The notes: a model not told the origin generated them from the letters alone. A DNA stretch of 64,000 bases from Winogradskyella jejuensis (GCF_900129745.1 NZ_FQWS01000002.1:496001-560000), one strand, 5' to 3'. Numbered from the stretch's first letter, positions 38,260 to 46,944 are shown. Made by a program: numbers and translations.

Positions 38260-39666
38260 ATGAATTCATACGATGTCGTAGTTATAGGTTCTGGTCCTGG
38301 TGGATATGTTGCAGCAATCCGTTGTGCACAACTAGGAATGAAAACCGCAATAATCGAAAAATATTCAACACTTGGTGGTACATGTCTTAACGTAGGCTGT
38401 ATTCCTAGTAAAGCACTTTTAAGTTCTTCGCACCATTATGAGGAAGCCACTAAGCATTTTGCGGACCACGGAATTGAAATTCCTGGAGATATCAAGGTGA
38501 ATTTAGAAAAGATGATTGCTCGTAAGCAATCTGTTGTAGACCAAACGACTGGCGGAATTGATTTCTTAATGAAGAAAAACAATATCGATGTTTACGAAGG
38601 TTTAGGGTCTTTTAAAGATGCTACGCATGTAAATATTGCTAAAAATGATGGTTCTACAGAAACTATCGAAGGAAAAAACATCATCATAGCTACAGGAAGT
38701 AAGCCAAGTAACTTACCATTTATAGAGCTAGATAAAGAGCGCATCATAACTTCTACAGAAGCCTTAAAACTTAAAGAAGTGCCAAAGCATATGATTGTTA
38801 TTGGTGGCGGTGTTATTGGTTTGGAGCTTGGTCAAGTGTATTACAGATTAGGTGCAGAAGTTACTGTAATTGAGTACATGGACCGTATTTTACCAACCAT
38901 GGATGCTGGATTATCTAAAGAATTAAACAAAGTCTTTAAGAAGGCGAAGTGTAAGATGATGATGTCTCACAAAGTGCAATCTGTCGAGCGCAAAGGTGAC
39001 GAAGTGATTGTAAAAGCTGAAAACAAAAAAGGCGAAATTGTTGAGTTTAAAGGTGACTATTGCTTAGTTTCTGTTGGTCGTCGTCCATATACAGATGGCT
39101 TAAATGCTGAAGCGGCAGGCGTTAAAATTAATGATAGAGGTCAAGTAGAAGTTAACGAACATTTACAGACATCAGTTTCTAATATTTATGCCATTGGCGA
39201 TGTTGTGCGCGGTGCCATGTTAGCTCATAAAGCCGAAGAAGAAGGTGTTTTTGTTGCTGAAACTTTAGCCGGACAAAAACCTCATATCGATTATAACTTA
39301 ATTCCTGGAGTGGTTTACACTTGGCCAGAAGTTGCTGCTGTTGGTAAAACCGAAGAAGAATTAAAAGCAGATAATGTAGACTATAAAGTAGGGCAGTTTC
39401 CGTTTAGAGCCTTAGGGCGTGCGCGTGCAAGTGGAGACATCGATGGATTTGTAAAAATCCTCGCAGATAAAACAACTGACGAAGTCTTAGGTGTGCATAT
39501 GATTGGTGCACGTTGTGCCGATTTAATTGCCGAAGCCGTAACCGCTATGGAATTTAGAGCTTCTGCTGAAGATATTTCCCGTTACTCACATGCGCATCCA
39601 ACATTTGCTGAAGCCATTAAAGAAGCTGCTTTAGCGGCTACAGATGATAGGGCTTTACACGTTTAA
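38260..39666 (+). CDS. lpdA: Dihydrolipoyl dehydrogenase
   Basis: The 468-residue flavoprotein has the FAD motif GSGPGGYVAAI (10-20), the redox disulfide GGTCLNVGCIPSK with Cys42 and Cys47, an NAD motif GGGVIGLELG and the catalytic His-Glu pair in HAHPTFAEA. It reoxidises the lipoyl arms of pyruvate, 2-oxoglutarate and branched-chain dehydrogenases and of the glycine cleavage system. No E1/E2 gene is adjacent. A small exported-protein gene follows after 13 bp. Confidence 0.97.
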   Translation: MNSYDVVVIGSGPGGYVAAIRCAQLGMKTAIIEKYSTLGGTCLNVGCIPSKALLSSSHHYEEATKHFADHGIEIPGDIKVNLEKMIARKQSVVDQTTGGIDFLMKKNNIDVYEGLGSFKDATHVNIAKNDGSTETIEGKNIIIATGSKPSNLPFIELDKERIITSTEALKLKEVPKHMIVIGGGVIGLELGQVYYRLGAEVTVIEYMDRILPTMDAGLSKELNKVFKKAKCKMMMSHKVQSVERKGDEVIVKAENKKGEIVEFKGDYCLVSVGRRPYTDGLNAEAAGVKINDRGQVEVNEHLQTSVSNIYAIGDVVRGAMLAHKAEEEGVFVAETLAGQKPHIDYNLIPGVVYTWPEVAAVGKTEEELKADNVDYKVGQFPFRALGRARASGDIDGFVKILADKTTDEVLGVHMIGARCADLIAEAVTAMEFRASAEDISRYSHAHPTFAEAIKEAALAATDDRALHV

Positions 39667-39679
39667 AATTTATATAATT

Positions 39680-40135
39680 ATGAAAAAATTACTTGCTCTA
39701 TTATTAATCGTTCCTTTTTTATCGTTTGGTCAAGTTTCAGAAGATGAGAAAAAAGATATTGAAACTTATGCTTTAAAGATGTGTGGATGTTTTAACAATA
39801 TTCTAAACGAGTTGCATCCAAAGGCTATCAAGGCTATAAATATATTAGCCACAGAAGGTCAGCAAAAGATGGAACAATACATCACTAAAGTTTTACAAGA
39901 AGAGAGTGATGCAGAGCAGCAAGCATTTATGAAGTCTTTTCAAGTCATGCAAGAACCAGCTTTTGGTGCAAGAATTGAGAATTGTGATACATCTTCAATT
40001 CAAGATAAAGCATTAAAAAGGAGGTTTGATAATCCCAAAACGGAAGCTCATAAATATTTGATGAATTATTTGAGTAGTGAAGACTCATGTAAGGTTCTAA
40101 AAGTGTTTTACGATATGGGAACTAGCCAAAACTAA
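39680..40135 (+). CDS. Small exported protein of unknown function
   Basis: The ATG at 39680 gives 151 residues and a clean signal peptide ending PFLSFGQ-VSED. The mature part is helical with a Cys-Gly-Cys near the start (KMCGCFNNIL) and two more Cys (ENCDTS, DSCKVL), suggesting disulfides. I recognise no family. It lies 13 bp after lpdA and in front of a terminator, so it is likely cotranscribed with lpdA, although there is no obvious functional link. Confidence 0.78.
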   Translation: MKKLLALLLIVPFLSFGQVSEDEKKDIETYALKMCGCFNNILNELHPKAIKAINILATEGQQKMEQYITKVLQEESDAEQQAFMKSFQVMQEPAFGARIENCDTSSIQDKALKRRFDNPKTEAHKYLMNYLSSEDSCKVLKVFYDMGTSQN

Positions 40136-40165
40136 GACTAATAGTAGATTTAAGATATTAAAAAT

Positions 40166-40196
40166 AAAAGCGGGTCGAAAGATTCGCTTTTTTTAT
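40166..40196 (+). terminator. Terminator of the lpdA transcript
   Basis: Arms AAAAGCGGGTC (40166-40176) and GATTCGCTTTT (40181-40191) pair with two G-U steps and a GAAA tetraloop, followed by T residues. Confidence 0.85.
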
Positions 40197-40205
40197 TTTT
40201 ATAGA

Positions 40206-40748
40206 ATGAAAAGCACTCTATTAATTATCTGGATTGCCTTTGTTGGCTTATTTAATCTCCCAGTTCAGGCACAAGACGATGTTTATGTTAAAGAATATTT
40301 ACAGCGATTAGAAAACTCTAAAAAGTATATTCTAAAAATAGCAGAAATGCTTCCAGAAGATAAATACAATTACCGTGTAACACCAGAATCAATGAGCTTT
40401 GCAGAAAACTTACTTCATATTGGTTACGCTATGGACTGGCATAGTCAATCATTATTAGGAGGACGTGAAGCTAGAATTTGGAAAACTGATACAGTTTTTA
40501 AAACTGCTCATAAATCTAAGGAAGACATGATTAAGCTCATTAATAAAACCTTTGATGAGACAATAAAACTTATTACTAATTTCGATACCAATAAACTCTC
40601 GGAACGATTAGATTATTTTGGCTCAAATAGAACAAAACGACAAATATTGATGTTACTTGCAGACCACGTAACGCACCATAGAGGCCAAATGCTTGTGACA
40701 TTAAAATTAAACGGAATAACCCCACCAAGATATGTTTTATACCAATAA
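40206..40748 (+). CDS. Exported DinB-family protein
   Basis: The 180-residue protein has a signal peptide ending LPVQAQ-DDVY. The mature part is a four-helix DinB/YfiT-like bundle with metal-ligand-type His: LLHIGYAMDWHSQS (about 66-79) and DHVTHHRGQMLVTLKLNG (about 156-173), where the HxxxH arrangement occurs. Such proteins bind a metal ion and often act as thiol-dependent transferases; here it is exported, and its role is unknown. The following DUF922 gene overlaps its end by 17 bp. Confidence 0.87.
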   Translation: MKSTLLIIWIAFVGLFNLPVQAQDDVYVKEYLQRLENSKKYILKIAEMLPEDKYNYRVTPESMSFAENLLHIGYAMDWHSQSLLGGREARIWKTDTVFKTAHKSKEDMIKLINKTFDETIKLITNFDTNKLSERLDYFGSNRTKRQILMLLADHVTHHRGQMLVTLKLNGITPPRYVLYQ

Positions 40749-41577
40749 GCGATTTCAACTGATTGTTTTTCTATCTCTTGTTTTTGTGGCTTGCGCTCCA
40801 AAATTGAAGAGTACTATCATTACCAAGCTAGAGCCGTTACCTAAAAGCGAATTGATTGTTGTTTTAGAATTAGCCGATAATCAAGATATAGAAGGTACGC
40901 TAGCTGGTAAAGTGAGTGCGCAGGATAATGGTTTTTCGGTTAATTGTGGCTTTTACCAAAATATTGATAATTTAAAAGCTATTGCACGAAACTCAGGCGC
41001 TAATTTGGTGAAAATAACAGAAGTAAAGGCACCAAGTCGATTAAGCTCCTGTTACAGGCTAATGGGAGATATTTATAAAGTAGATAATCCTAAACGTTAC
41101 GAAACGCAAATAGAGTGGAGTGAAGATAGAACGTTGACTTGGAACGATTTTAAAGGTGAACCTAATACCCAAGAATACCCAAATACATTAGCGCTAACCA
41201 ATTCTGGTTTTGGATTTGAGTCCAGTTTTAATCCATTTAGGGAGTCTGAGATTATTGTCCGAAATACCTTTAATACTTTTAAAAGTTGGGGATTACCAGA
41301 GCATAGAAATGCCTATGTATTAAAACACGAACAACTGCATTTTGATATTACAGAAATCTTTACACGAAAACTGCGCAAAGCCATATCAGATAATAACCTA
41401 ACGAGTAAAAATATAGATAGAGCAAGAGCTTTGTTTGATGCCACATTTTTAGAATACAAGCTCTTCCAAGACCGTTATGATGCCGATACCCAAAAAGGCG
41501 AAAAGCAAGACACCCAAGAAAAATGGGAAGCTATTGTTGAGATAGAGTTGGCAAAATATGAGGCTTATAAGAAGTGA
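40732..41577 (+). CDS. DUF922-type predicted zinc metalloprotease, lipoprotein
   Basis: The 281-residue protein has a lipobox with Cys21 (SLVFVAC-APKL). The C-terminal domain begins with the characteristic LTWNDFKGEP (135-144) and holds the zinc motif HEQLHFD (His199, Glu200, His203). These DUF922 proteins are predicted periplasmic metallopeptidases. The N-terminal part (about 25-115) is a separate beta-rich domain with three Cys. It overlaps the DinB gene by 17 bp, so the two are translationally coupled. Confidence 0.85.
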   Translation: MFYTNKRFQLIVFLSLVFVACAPKLKSTIITKLEPLPKSELIVVLELADNQDIEGTLAGKVSAQDNGFSVNCGFYQNIDNLKAIARNSGANLVKITEVKAPSRLSSCYRLMGDIYKVDNPKRYETQIEWSEDRTLTWNDFKGEPNTQEYPNTLALTNSGFGFESSFNPFRESEIIVRNTFNTFKSWGLPEHRNAYVLKHEQLHFDITEIFTRKLRKAISDNNLTSKNIDRARALFDATFLEYKLFQDRYDADTQKGEKQDTQEKWEAIVEIELAKYEAYKK

Positions 41578-41645
41578 TTTTTTGTTTAAAACTTTTAATA
41601 ACCCCATGTATTAACCTCTTGATTACTATTGCTTTAAAATTTAAT

Positions 41646-41708
41646 TTCGCTTATCAGTGGATATAGTTCATTGATAACGAACTGTATCTAGATGTTAGGC
41701 ACAATTAG
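41646..41708 (+). repeat. 63-bp partly palindromic element upstream of an accessory gene (copy B)
   Basis: It runs from TTCGCTTATC through GATATAGTTCATT, AACGAACTGTATC and GTTAGGC, and is related to 7669-7733. The arms GATATAGTTCATT and AACGAACTGTATC are complementary at 11 of 13 positions, allowing for G-U. GTTAGGC (41694-41700) fits the integron core GTTRRRY exactly. It lies just before the small lipoprotein gene, in the same orientation. Confidence 0.6.
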
Positions 41709-41714
41709 AAAAAA

Positions 41715-42350
41715 ATGAATAAATTATTGATATTAGCTTTTTTGATTTTAGTAAGTTGCTCTTCAAATGGACAAAATAATTTTGAAGGAATTATAAAGTT
41801 CTCAACTGAAATAACTACAACTGAATTAGCTCCAAACGGATTTCAAAAACAGTTGAATGACAAATATGGAGACAGTTTGCTAATGTATTACTCAAAAAAT
41901 GGGAACTTTCGCAGAGTACATCTGAATAGTGCTGATTTCGGAACCGACTCACAATTTTACATTGACAACAATGGGAAACTCATCTTCACGCATAAAAACA
42001 GTACACAAGTTGATACTTTAGATGTAACACAAAATTCAATAAAGTTAGCACGAAAAAATAAAGTGGAAAGTCAAAAAATAATAGATTTTGAATGTGATTG
42101 TTATGAGTATAAAGCTTCAAGCGATGATATCCAAAATATAACTTTGAATTATTGTTTTAGCCCTAAAACTGCAAAACTAAATCCCGAATTCTATTCAAAC
42201 CATAACGACTTTTTTCTAAATGACTATTATAGTCTCGCCAAAAGACCATATCTAAAATTTTCAATTGAAACGGAGTTTTTTAAAATAACTTATTTGGCGA
42301 CTGAATTGACCGAAAAAGAAATCGAAGAAAAAGTGTTTGAACTAAAATGA
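41715..42350 (+). CDS. Small lipoprotein in a cassette-like unit, unknown function
   Basis: The 211-residue protein has a lipobox with Cys15 (LILVSC-SSNG). The mature part begins NNFEGIIKFSTEITTT and has beta-strand-rich segments, with a central FECDCYEYKA that may hold a disulfide. It resembles the DUF4412/GLPGLI-type exported proteins of flavobacteria, although I do not assert this. AT-rich. It is flanked on the left by the 63-bp element and on the right by a large palindrome. Confidence 0.75.
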   Translation: MNKLLILAFLILVSCSSNGQNNFEGIIKFSTEITTTELAPNGFQKQLNDKYGDSLLMYYSKNGNFRRVHLNSADFGTDSQFYIDNNGKLIFTHKNSTQVDTLDVTQNSIKLARKNKVESQKIIDFECDCYEYKASSDDIQNITLNYCFSPKTAKLNPEFYSNHNDFFLNDYYSLAKRPYLKFSIETEFFKITYLATELTEKEIEEKVFELK

Positions 42351-42364
42351 CTGTATCTAACAAT

Positions 42365-42442
42365 GGATTATCTTTCGGTTACGGCGGAAAATCATAGCTG
42401 ATTTTCCGCAACAAGCCATACACAAACCGATAAGCGTAATCC
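42365..42442. repeat. 78-bp nested palindrome downstream of the lipoprotein gene (attC-like)
   Basis: Three nested arm pairs: GGATTA/TAATCC (42365-42370, 42437-42442), CGGTT/AACCG (42376-42380, 42425-42429) and the perfect GCGGAAAATCA/TGATTTTCCGC (42384-42394, 42399-42409) with a TAGC loop. ATCTAAC (42355-42361), just before, fits RYYYAAC and is partly complementary to GTTAGGC at 41694-41700. There is no T-tract, so it is not a terminator. It abuts the stop of the LytTR gene. Confidence 0.65.
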
Positions 42443-43153
42443 CTATAAACGTTCCAATATTTTTAAAACCTTAGTCTTGTAACTTCGGCTAATGGTTAAA
42501 GATTTTTCTGCAATAGTAACAAACTCATTGGTAAAGGCAGTTATTTCTTTTATGGCTACAATATAAGAGCGGTGAATACGTAAAAACTGAGATTTGGGCA
42601 GTTTAGCTTCTATATTACTAATCGTTTCTCGGGTAACAACAGACCTATCTTTATAGTGTATTTTAATATAATCACTATAACTTTCTATATAAATAATATT
42701 TTCAAAATCTATCTTCTGCATTTGTCTATCTGACCGTACAAAAATAAAATCTTGAGTCTCATTTGAGCTTGAACTTTCAGAAACGCTTGTGTTAGAGATT
42801 TCAAAATAACGATTTACAGCCTTAAGTAAACGCTCAAAAGAAATAGGTTTCATGACATAGTCTACGGCTTGCAAATCAAATCCTTCAACAGCATAATCGC
42901 GATAAGCTGTCGTAAAAATAACTTTGATGTTTTTGTTTATAGATTTCGCAAAGGCAATTCCAGAGATTTCAGGCATATTAATGTCTAAAAACACCAAATC
43001 AATAGCGTTCTGACTAATGGCATTAAAGGCTTCGACGGCATTACTACATTGCGCCACCACAGAAATACGTTCTATTTTAGAAAGGTGTAAAGCAATGATA
43101 TCTCTTGCTATAGCTTCGTCATCTACTATAATACAATTAATAGCTTTAGCCAT
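42443..43153 (-). CDS. LytTR-type response regulator
   Basis: The 236-residue protein has a receiver domain (VDDE 10-13, phospho-acceptor Asp57 in VFLDINMPE, and Lys in YVMKP) and a LytTR DNA-binding domain from about 135 (IYIESYSDYIKIHY, then SQFLRIHRSYIVAI). It binds direct repeats upstream of target genes, which may include the ExbB-like pair but this is only a guess. It overlaps the LytS-type kinase gene by 8 bp and so forms a two-component pair. Confidence 0.94.
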   Translation of the reverse strand: MAKAINCIIVDDEAIARDIIALHLSKIERISVVAQCSNAVEAFNAISQNAIDLVFLDINMPEISGIAFAKSINKNIKVIFTTAYRDYAVEGFDLQAVDYVMKPISFERLLKAVNRYFEISNTSVSESSSSNETQDFIFVRSDRQMQKIDFENIIYIESYSDYIKIHYKDRSVVTRETISNIEAKLPKSQFLRIHRSYIVAIKEITAFTNEFVTIAEKSLTISRSYKTKVLKILERL

Positions 43154-44204
43154 GAGGTAACTCTAGATTTAGTTGTACTTGGTAACTATCATTGCTTTCT
43201 GAAATATCCAGTTTGTATTGGCCTTTGTATAGCAACTCTAAACGCTTTTTAATGTTTTCTAAGCCAATACCATGTGGCGTAGATTGGCTTTTTTCATGCG
43301 AATTAGATATGCTGAAATCTATATTTCTACCACTACATTTAAAAGCGATATCAATGTTTAGTTTTCCTTCTAGAATCTTACCGTGTTTAAAACTGTTTTC
43401 TACAAATGGTAAAAAAAGCATTGGTGCTACAGAAATGGTACCTATACAATTATTAGATGTAAAACTAACATCTAATGTGTCACTAAAACGCATTTGTTCG
43501 AGGTCGATATAATCTTGTATATGATTAATTTCTTCAGTCAAAGCAACTGAAGGTTTATCTACCTGATATAACAAATAATCCAATAGATTAGAGAGCTTCA
43601 GAATCATTTCTGGTGTTGTATCAGATTTTTTTAGTGCAAAACCATACATTGTATTTAGTGTGTTAAACAAAAAATGTGGATGAATTTGCATCTTCAAGTA
43701 CTTCAACTCTTGCTCTTTTAATTTTAGTTGTGCTTCCAGTATTTTAGCTTCAAGCTCAGCATTGTATTTGGATTGCTTTAAATTCAACTTTAAGAGTTTA
43801 AAAGCACTAACTACAATGACAACTAGATAAATACAAGCAATAATAAATAGCGTGTTTCGTGTTAATGATTCAACCTTAGTAAACATAAAGTCGGTTAAAA
43901 ACGCAATTCCATAAAACACCGAAAACATAATGCTAAAGACAGATATGATTATCGTATATAGACTATAAAGCCCAAATAGAAAATAACGTTTCGTAACGAG
44001 GTAATCTGGAATAAGCTTGTAAATAGAAACGTAAGTGATACCAATGGTTATGGGCATTAAAAACAAGGAAAAATAAAAGATATTACTATTAATAGTATTG
44101 TCTGCACTAAACGTGAGTGTAAAAAAGAAAAGTATGGCTAACCAAAACAAAACGTGCAGAAGCACTTGTTTTAATCTATTAGTTGTTGTTTTGTTAGTCT
44201 TCAC
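43146..44204 (-). CDS. LytS-type sensor histidine kinase
   Basis: I propose the GTG at 44204 (about 352 residues): the sequence upstream to the TTG at 44351 or ATG at 44333 is basic and does not resemble the family's start. Four membrane segments occupy about residues 15-120, then a coiled-coil (LEAKILEAQLKLKEQEL), then the histidine motif KMQIHPHFLFNTLN, and a C-terminal ATPase domain with GIGLENIKKRL. There is no obvious extracellular sensor. It pairs with the LytTR regulator and overlaps it by 8 bp. Start choice is uncertain. Confidence 0.88.
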   Translation of the reverse strand: MKTNKTTTNRLKQVLLHVLFWLAILFFFTLTFSADNTINSNIFYFSLFLMPITIGITYVSIYKLIPDYLVTKRYFLFGLYSLYTIIISVFSIMFSVFYGIAFLTDFMFTKVESLTRNTLFIIACIYLVVIVVSAFKLLKLNLKQSKYNAELEAKILEAQLKLKEQELKYLKMQIHPHFLFNTLNTMYGFALKKSDTTPEMILKLSNLLDYLLYQVDKPSVALTEEINHIQDYIDLEQMRFSDTLDVSFTSNNCIGTISVAPMLFLPFVENSFKHGKILEGKLNIDIAFKCSGRNIDFSISNSHEKSQSTPHGIGLENIKKRLELLYKGQYKLDISESNDSYQVQLNLELPHG

Positions 44205-44360
44205 GTTTGTATATTCTCGGCACAATAATAGTTTATTTTTAGGTGCTGAGATTATTTTGTAGACGAATAACAGATTTTGTGCCCGTTTTGACATCTGTGT
44301 TAAAACCCGATGGAAATTTGTCGTTGGTCGCATTCTACTTTTTTTAAGCAAATCTCATCT

Positions 44361-44368
44361 TATGTTTG
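44361..44368 (+). promoter_or_regulatory. -7 promoter box of the ExbB-like gene
   Basis: TATGTTTG is a perfect TAnnTTTG, 28 bp before the ATG at 44397. No TTG at the ideal spacing. Confidence 0.55.
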
Positions 44369-44396
44369 TTTTAAGTTTAACTAAAAAATATAAATT

Positions 44397-44795
44397 ATGA
44401 TTGCTTTAATCACATCAAATCCTTTTTTAAAACGTCTAAGTGAAGGCGGAACAGGTATGTATTTTATTTTAATAGCCTTTTTGTTATCAATAGTTTTTAT
44501 AGTCTTGGCTTCTATAAAAAAGAATAAAAATGTGAGGTCATCTAATAAAATGATTGGTTTGGCTGCCGAATCTAGTTTAGTGGCTTTGGTCATGGGATGT
44601 TTAGCTTCTGTTATGGGAATTATTGAGTTGTTTGATATGTTAGAAGCTATTGGAGAAACTAGACCAGATTTGTTTGCCGCTGGTATCAAAGTATCGTTAT
44701 TGACCATAACGTTTGGATTATTCTCTTTCACAGTAGCACGAATAGGCATTTTAGCTTATAAGTGGAGTTTAAACTCAGACAATGCTGAGCAATAA
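44397..44795 (+). CDS. MotA/TolQ/ExbB-like membrane protein
   Basis: The 132-residue protein has three membrane segments. The first follows a short start (YFILIAFLLSIVFIVLASI), then AESSLVALVMGCLASVMGIIELFD and a last LLTITFGLFSFTVARIGILAY; these two resemble the TM2/TM3 pair of the MotA/TolQ/ExbB family. ExbB uses the proton-motive force to energise TonB. No exbD is next to it, but a TonB-like protein follows. It is divergent from the two-component pair. The family call is moderate. Confidence 0.72.
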   Translation: MIALITSNPFLKRLSEGGTGMYFILIAFLLSIVFIVLASIKKNKNVRSSNKMIGLAAESSLVALVMGCLASVMGIIELFDMLEAIGETRPDLFAAGIKVSLLTITFGLFSFTVARIGILAYKWSLNSDNAEQ

Positions 44796-44805
44796 ATTGG
44801 ACAAC

Positions 44806-45435
44806 ATGGAAATTTCAAAAACTAAATTAATTTCACTGCTCGTAATAGCTTTTCTTTTTTCTTGTGAGCAAAAATCATCATCAAATACATCAGAAAGCGA
44901 ATTGATACATAAAATAAATGCTGTTCAACAGCAGGTCATGGTGCAAGGAAATATAAGTGAAGAAGAGGAGCAGGCCATGTTAAGTTTATGTAGCATTATG
45001 TCAAAGAGTGATGGTTTAGGTGATTACAGTCCAGATAACAGAATGGTATTAAAAGATGTTGATATAGCGCCCGTGTACGAGGGTTGTGAGGAACTTTCTG
45101 CTGAAGAAACAAAAGCATGTTTTAAGAATAAAGTGACAGCATTTATAAAACGAGAGTTTAATGTGAAGGTGTTTAAAGATTTAAATCTTGCAGAACAAAA
45201 GCAAGTAGAAGCTTTTTTTATTATCGATGAAAACGGAAACCGAACTGGGATGAAAGTTAGAGATGCAGAAGTAAACATTCAGGCAGAAATCTTAAGAGTA
45301 CTCAGAAAGATACCAGTTATGAAACCTGCTATTCACAATGGGAAAAGCGTTTCAGTGTTATGTTCGTTGGTATTAAAATATGGCAATGATATCGAAGTAG
45401 ATGTTGTTTACATCCCAGAGCGACCACAGAATTAA
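44806..45435 (+). CDS. TonB-like C-terminal domain lipoprotein
   Basis: From the ATG at 44806 (209 residues) the signal has a lipobox with Cys20 (AFLFSC-EQKS), not the transmembrane anchor of normal TonB. The C-terminal part (about 90-205) resembles the flavobacterial TonB C-terminal domain: PVYEGCEELSAEETKACFKNK, then FFIIDENGNRTGMKVRDAE and LRKIPVMKPAIHNGKSVSV. In the normal protein this contacts the TonB box of outer-membrane receptors. It is 10 bp after the ExbB-like gene. Confidence 0.78.
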   Translation: MEISKTKLISLLVIAFLFSCEQKSSSNTSESELIHKINAVQQQVMVQGNISEEEEQAMLSLCSIMSKSDGLGDYSPDNRMVLKDVDIAPVYEGCEELSAEETKACFKNKVTAFIKREFNVKVFKDLNLAEQKQVEAFFIIDENGNRTGMKVRDAEVNIQAEILRVLRKIPVMKPAIHNGKSVSVLCSLVLKYGNDIEVDVVYIPERPQN

Positions 45436-45528
45436 AATATAGACTGGTACATAGTTACAGTGATAGGTATAAATTAGGTGTAAAATAATCCAAAATAATT
45501 TCAACCATACTTAAAATCTAATACAATT

Positions 45529-46848
45529 TTGAAAAAGATACTTTTCCTTTTCGTGTTGCTTTGCAATGCGGTAAACTTAAATGCACAAGACACAAAACAA
45601 ATCGATGATTATTTGAATGTGCTAGAAGATAATAATAAGCTTATGGCAACAATTTCTGTTACAAAAGACGGAAATCAATTTTACAATAAAGCAGTTGGAT
45701 TTGCAGATGTTTCTAGCAATGTAAAAAATACAAATGAGACAAAATTCAGAATTGGTTCTATCACAAAAGCATTTACAGCAGTTATGATTTTTCAGCTTAT
45801 AGATGAAAAACGATTAACATTAGATACGCCTTTATCTTTATATTTTGATGATATACCCAACGCATCAAATATTACAATTGCAAACTTACTAAATCATAGT
45901 AGTGGATTATTTAATATTACTAATGCCTCGGATTTTGGTGATTGGATGCTAAAGCCATCATCAAGAGGTGATATGCTAAAAAGGATTAAAGCCTACGATA
46001 TAGTGTTTAATCCAGGAGAAGAAACTGCCTACAGTAATACCAATTATATTTTACTCGGATACATTATTGAAAGTATAGATAAAGATATTTATGCCCAAGC
46101 TTTAGAGCGTCGAATTACTAAAAAAATAGGACTTAAAAATACATACTTTGGTGATAAGATAAGTACAAATAAAAATGAAAGCTATTCGTATTCAATTAAT
46201 GATTTGCTATGGGAAAAGCAGTTAGAAACTGATATGTCAAATCCAGGAGGAGCTGGAGCTATAGTCTCAACTTCAGAAGATTTAACAAAGTTTATGAATG
46301 CACTTTTTGCAGGTAAACTAATATCAGATTCAAGTTTAGAAGCCATGAAGAAAACAAATAATGGAGAGGTGTGTCACGGCATCTTTTATGCCAATCTTAA
46401 TGGTTTGGATATTTACGCCAGCGAAGGCGGTATTGATGGATTTCAATCTATTTTAGTTCATATTCCTAAATTTAAAAATACCATGGCATTAACGGCTAAT
46501 GGTTTAGATTACAGTAAAATGCAAATTATGTTAACGGTGTTAGGAGCGTTTAACGGTAAGCCTATTACAATGCCAATCTTTACAAAGTTAGAACTGACCG
46601 AAGAACAAGTAAAAATTTATGAAGGCGAGTACGCAAGTTCAGAAGTGCCTTATAAATTAATTTTTAAAGCCAACGGGACTGTTTTAATGGGAGCTCCTGA
46701 GCAGAGTAATCTAAAAGAATTAGTACCAACAAAACAGCATCAATTCACGTTTGACACTTTGGGTATTATACTTGACTTCTATCCAGGTATTGAGGCAGTA
46801 AAGTTTACAAAAGGTAATGAAGCACCGATAATGTTTAAGAAACTTTAA
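45529..46848 (+). CDS. Exported serine hydrolase, beta-lactamase-related
   Basis: The 439-residue protein starts with TTG at 45529, the only start that yields a signal peptide (ends NLNAQ-DTKQ); the first internal ATG falls at residue 39. SxxK is S77-ITK80 and YxN is Y168-S-N170. The third motif seems to be EGGIDGF where HxG is usual. A C-terminal extra domain (about 345-439) is lipocalin-like, as in many such hydrolases. It acts in the periplasm on an unknown ester or peptide. A terminator follows. Confidence 0.9.
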   Translation: MKKILFLFVLLCNAVNLNAQDTKQIDDYLNVLEDNNKLMATISVTKDGNQFYNKAVGFADVSSNVKNTNETKFRIGSITKAFTAVMIFQLIDEKRLTLDTPLSLYFDDIPNASNITIANLLNHSSGLFNITNASDFGDWMLKPSSRGDMLKRIKAYDIVFNPGEETAYSNTNYILLGYIIESIDKDIYAQALERRITKKIGLKNTYFGDKISTNKNESYSYSINDLLWEKQLETDMSNPGGAGAIVSTSEDLTKFMNALFAGKLISDSSLEAMKKTNNGEVCHGIFYANLNGLDIYASEGGIDGFQSILVHIPKFKNTMALTANGLDYSKMQIMLTVLGAFNGKPITMPIFTKLELTEEQVKIYEGEYASSEVPYKLIFKANGTVLMGAPEQSNLKELVPTKQHQFTFDTLGIILDFYPGIEAVKFTKGNEAPIMFKKL

Positions 46849-46872
46849 TCTATTTGAAAGGTTATTTTGTTC

Positions 46873-46902
46873 AAAAAGCGAACTTTTAAGTTCGCTTTTT
46901 TT
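46873..46902 (+). terminator. Terminator of the serine hydrolase gene
   Basis: Arms AAAAAGCGAACTT (46873-46885) and AAGTTCGCTTTTT (46888-46900), 13 bp perfect with a TT loop, then Ts. It also excludes the upstream TTG at 46867 as the start of the next gene. Confidence 0.9.
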
Positions 46903-46922
46903 AATGCTTCCTACTTTATACC

Positions 46923-46930
46923 TAACTTTG
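46923..46930 (+). promoter_or_regulatory. -7 promoter box of the DUF2721 gene
   Basis: TAACTTTG is a perfect TAnnTTTG, 14 bp before the TTG start at 46945, giving a very short leader. No TTG at the ideal spacing. Confidence 0.5.
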
Positions 46931-46944
46931 ATAAAAACACGCTT

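Noticed and set aside
42384..42409. Strong hairpin as a terminator for the lipoprotein gene
   Set aside because: There is no T-tract after the stem on either strand, and it is nested in a larger palindrome.
43192..43512. Plus-strand reading frame within the kinase gene
   Set aside because: Antisense to the ATPase domain of the kinase; no domain or promoter.
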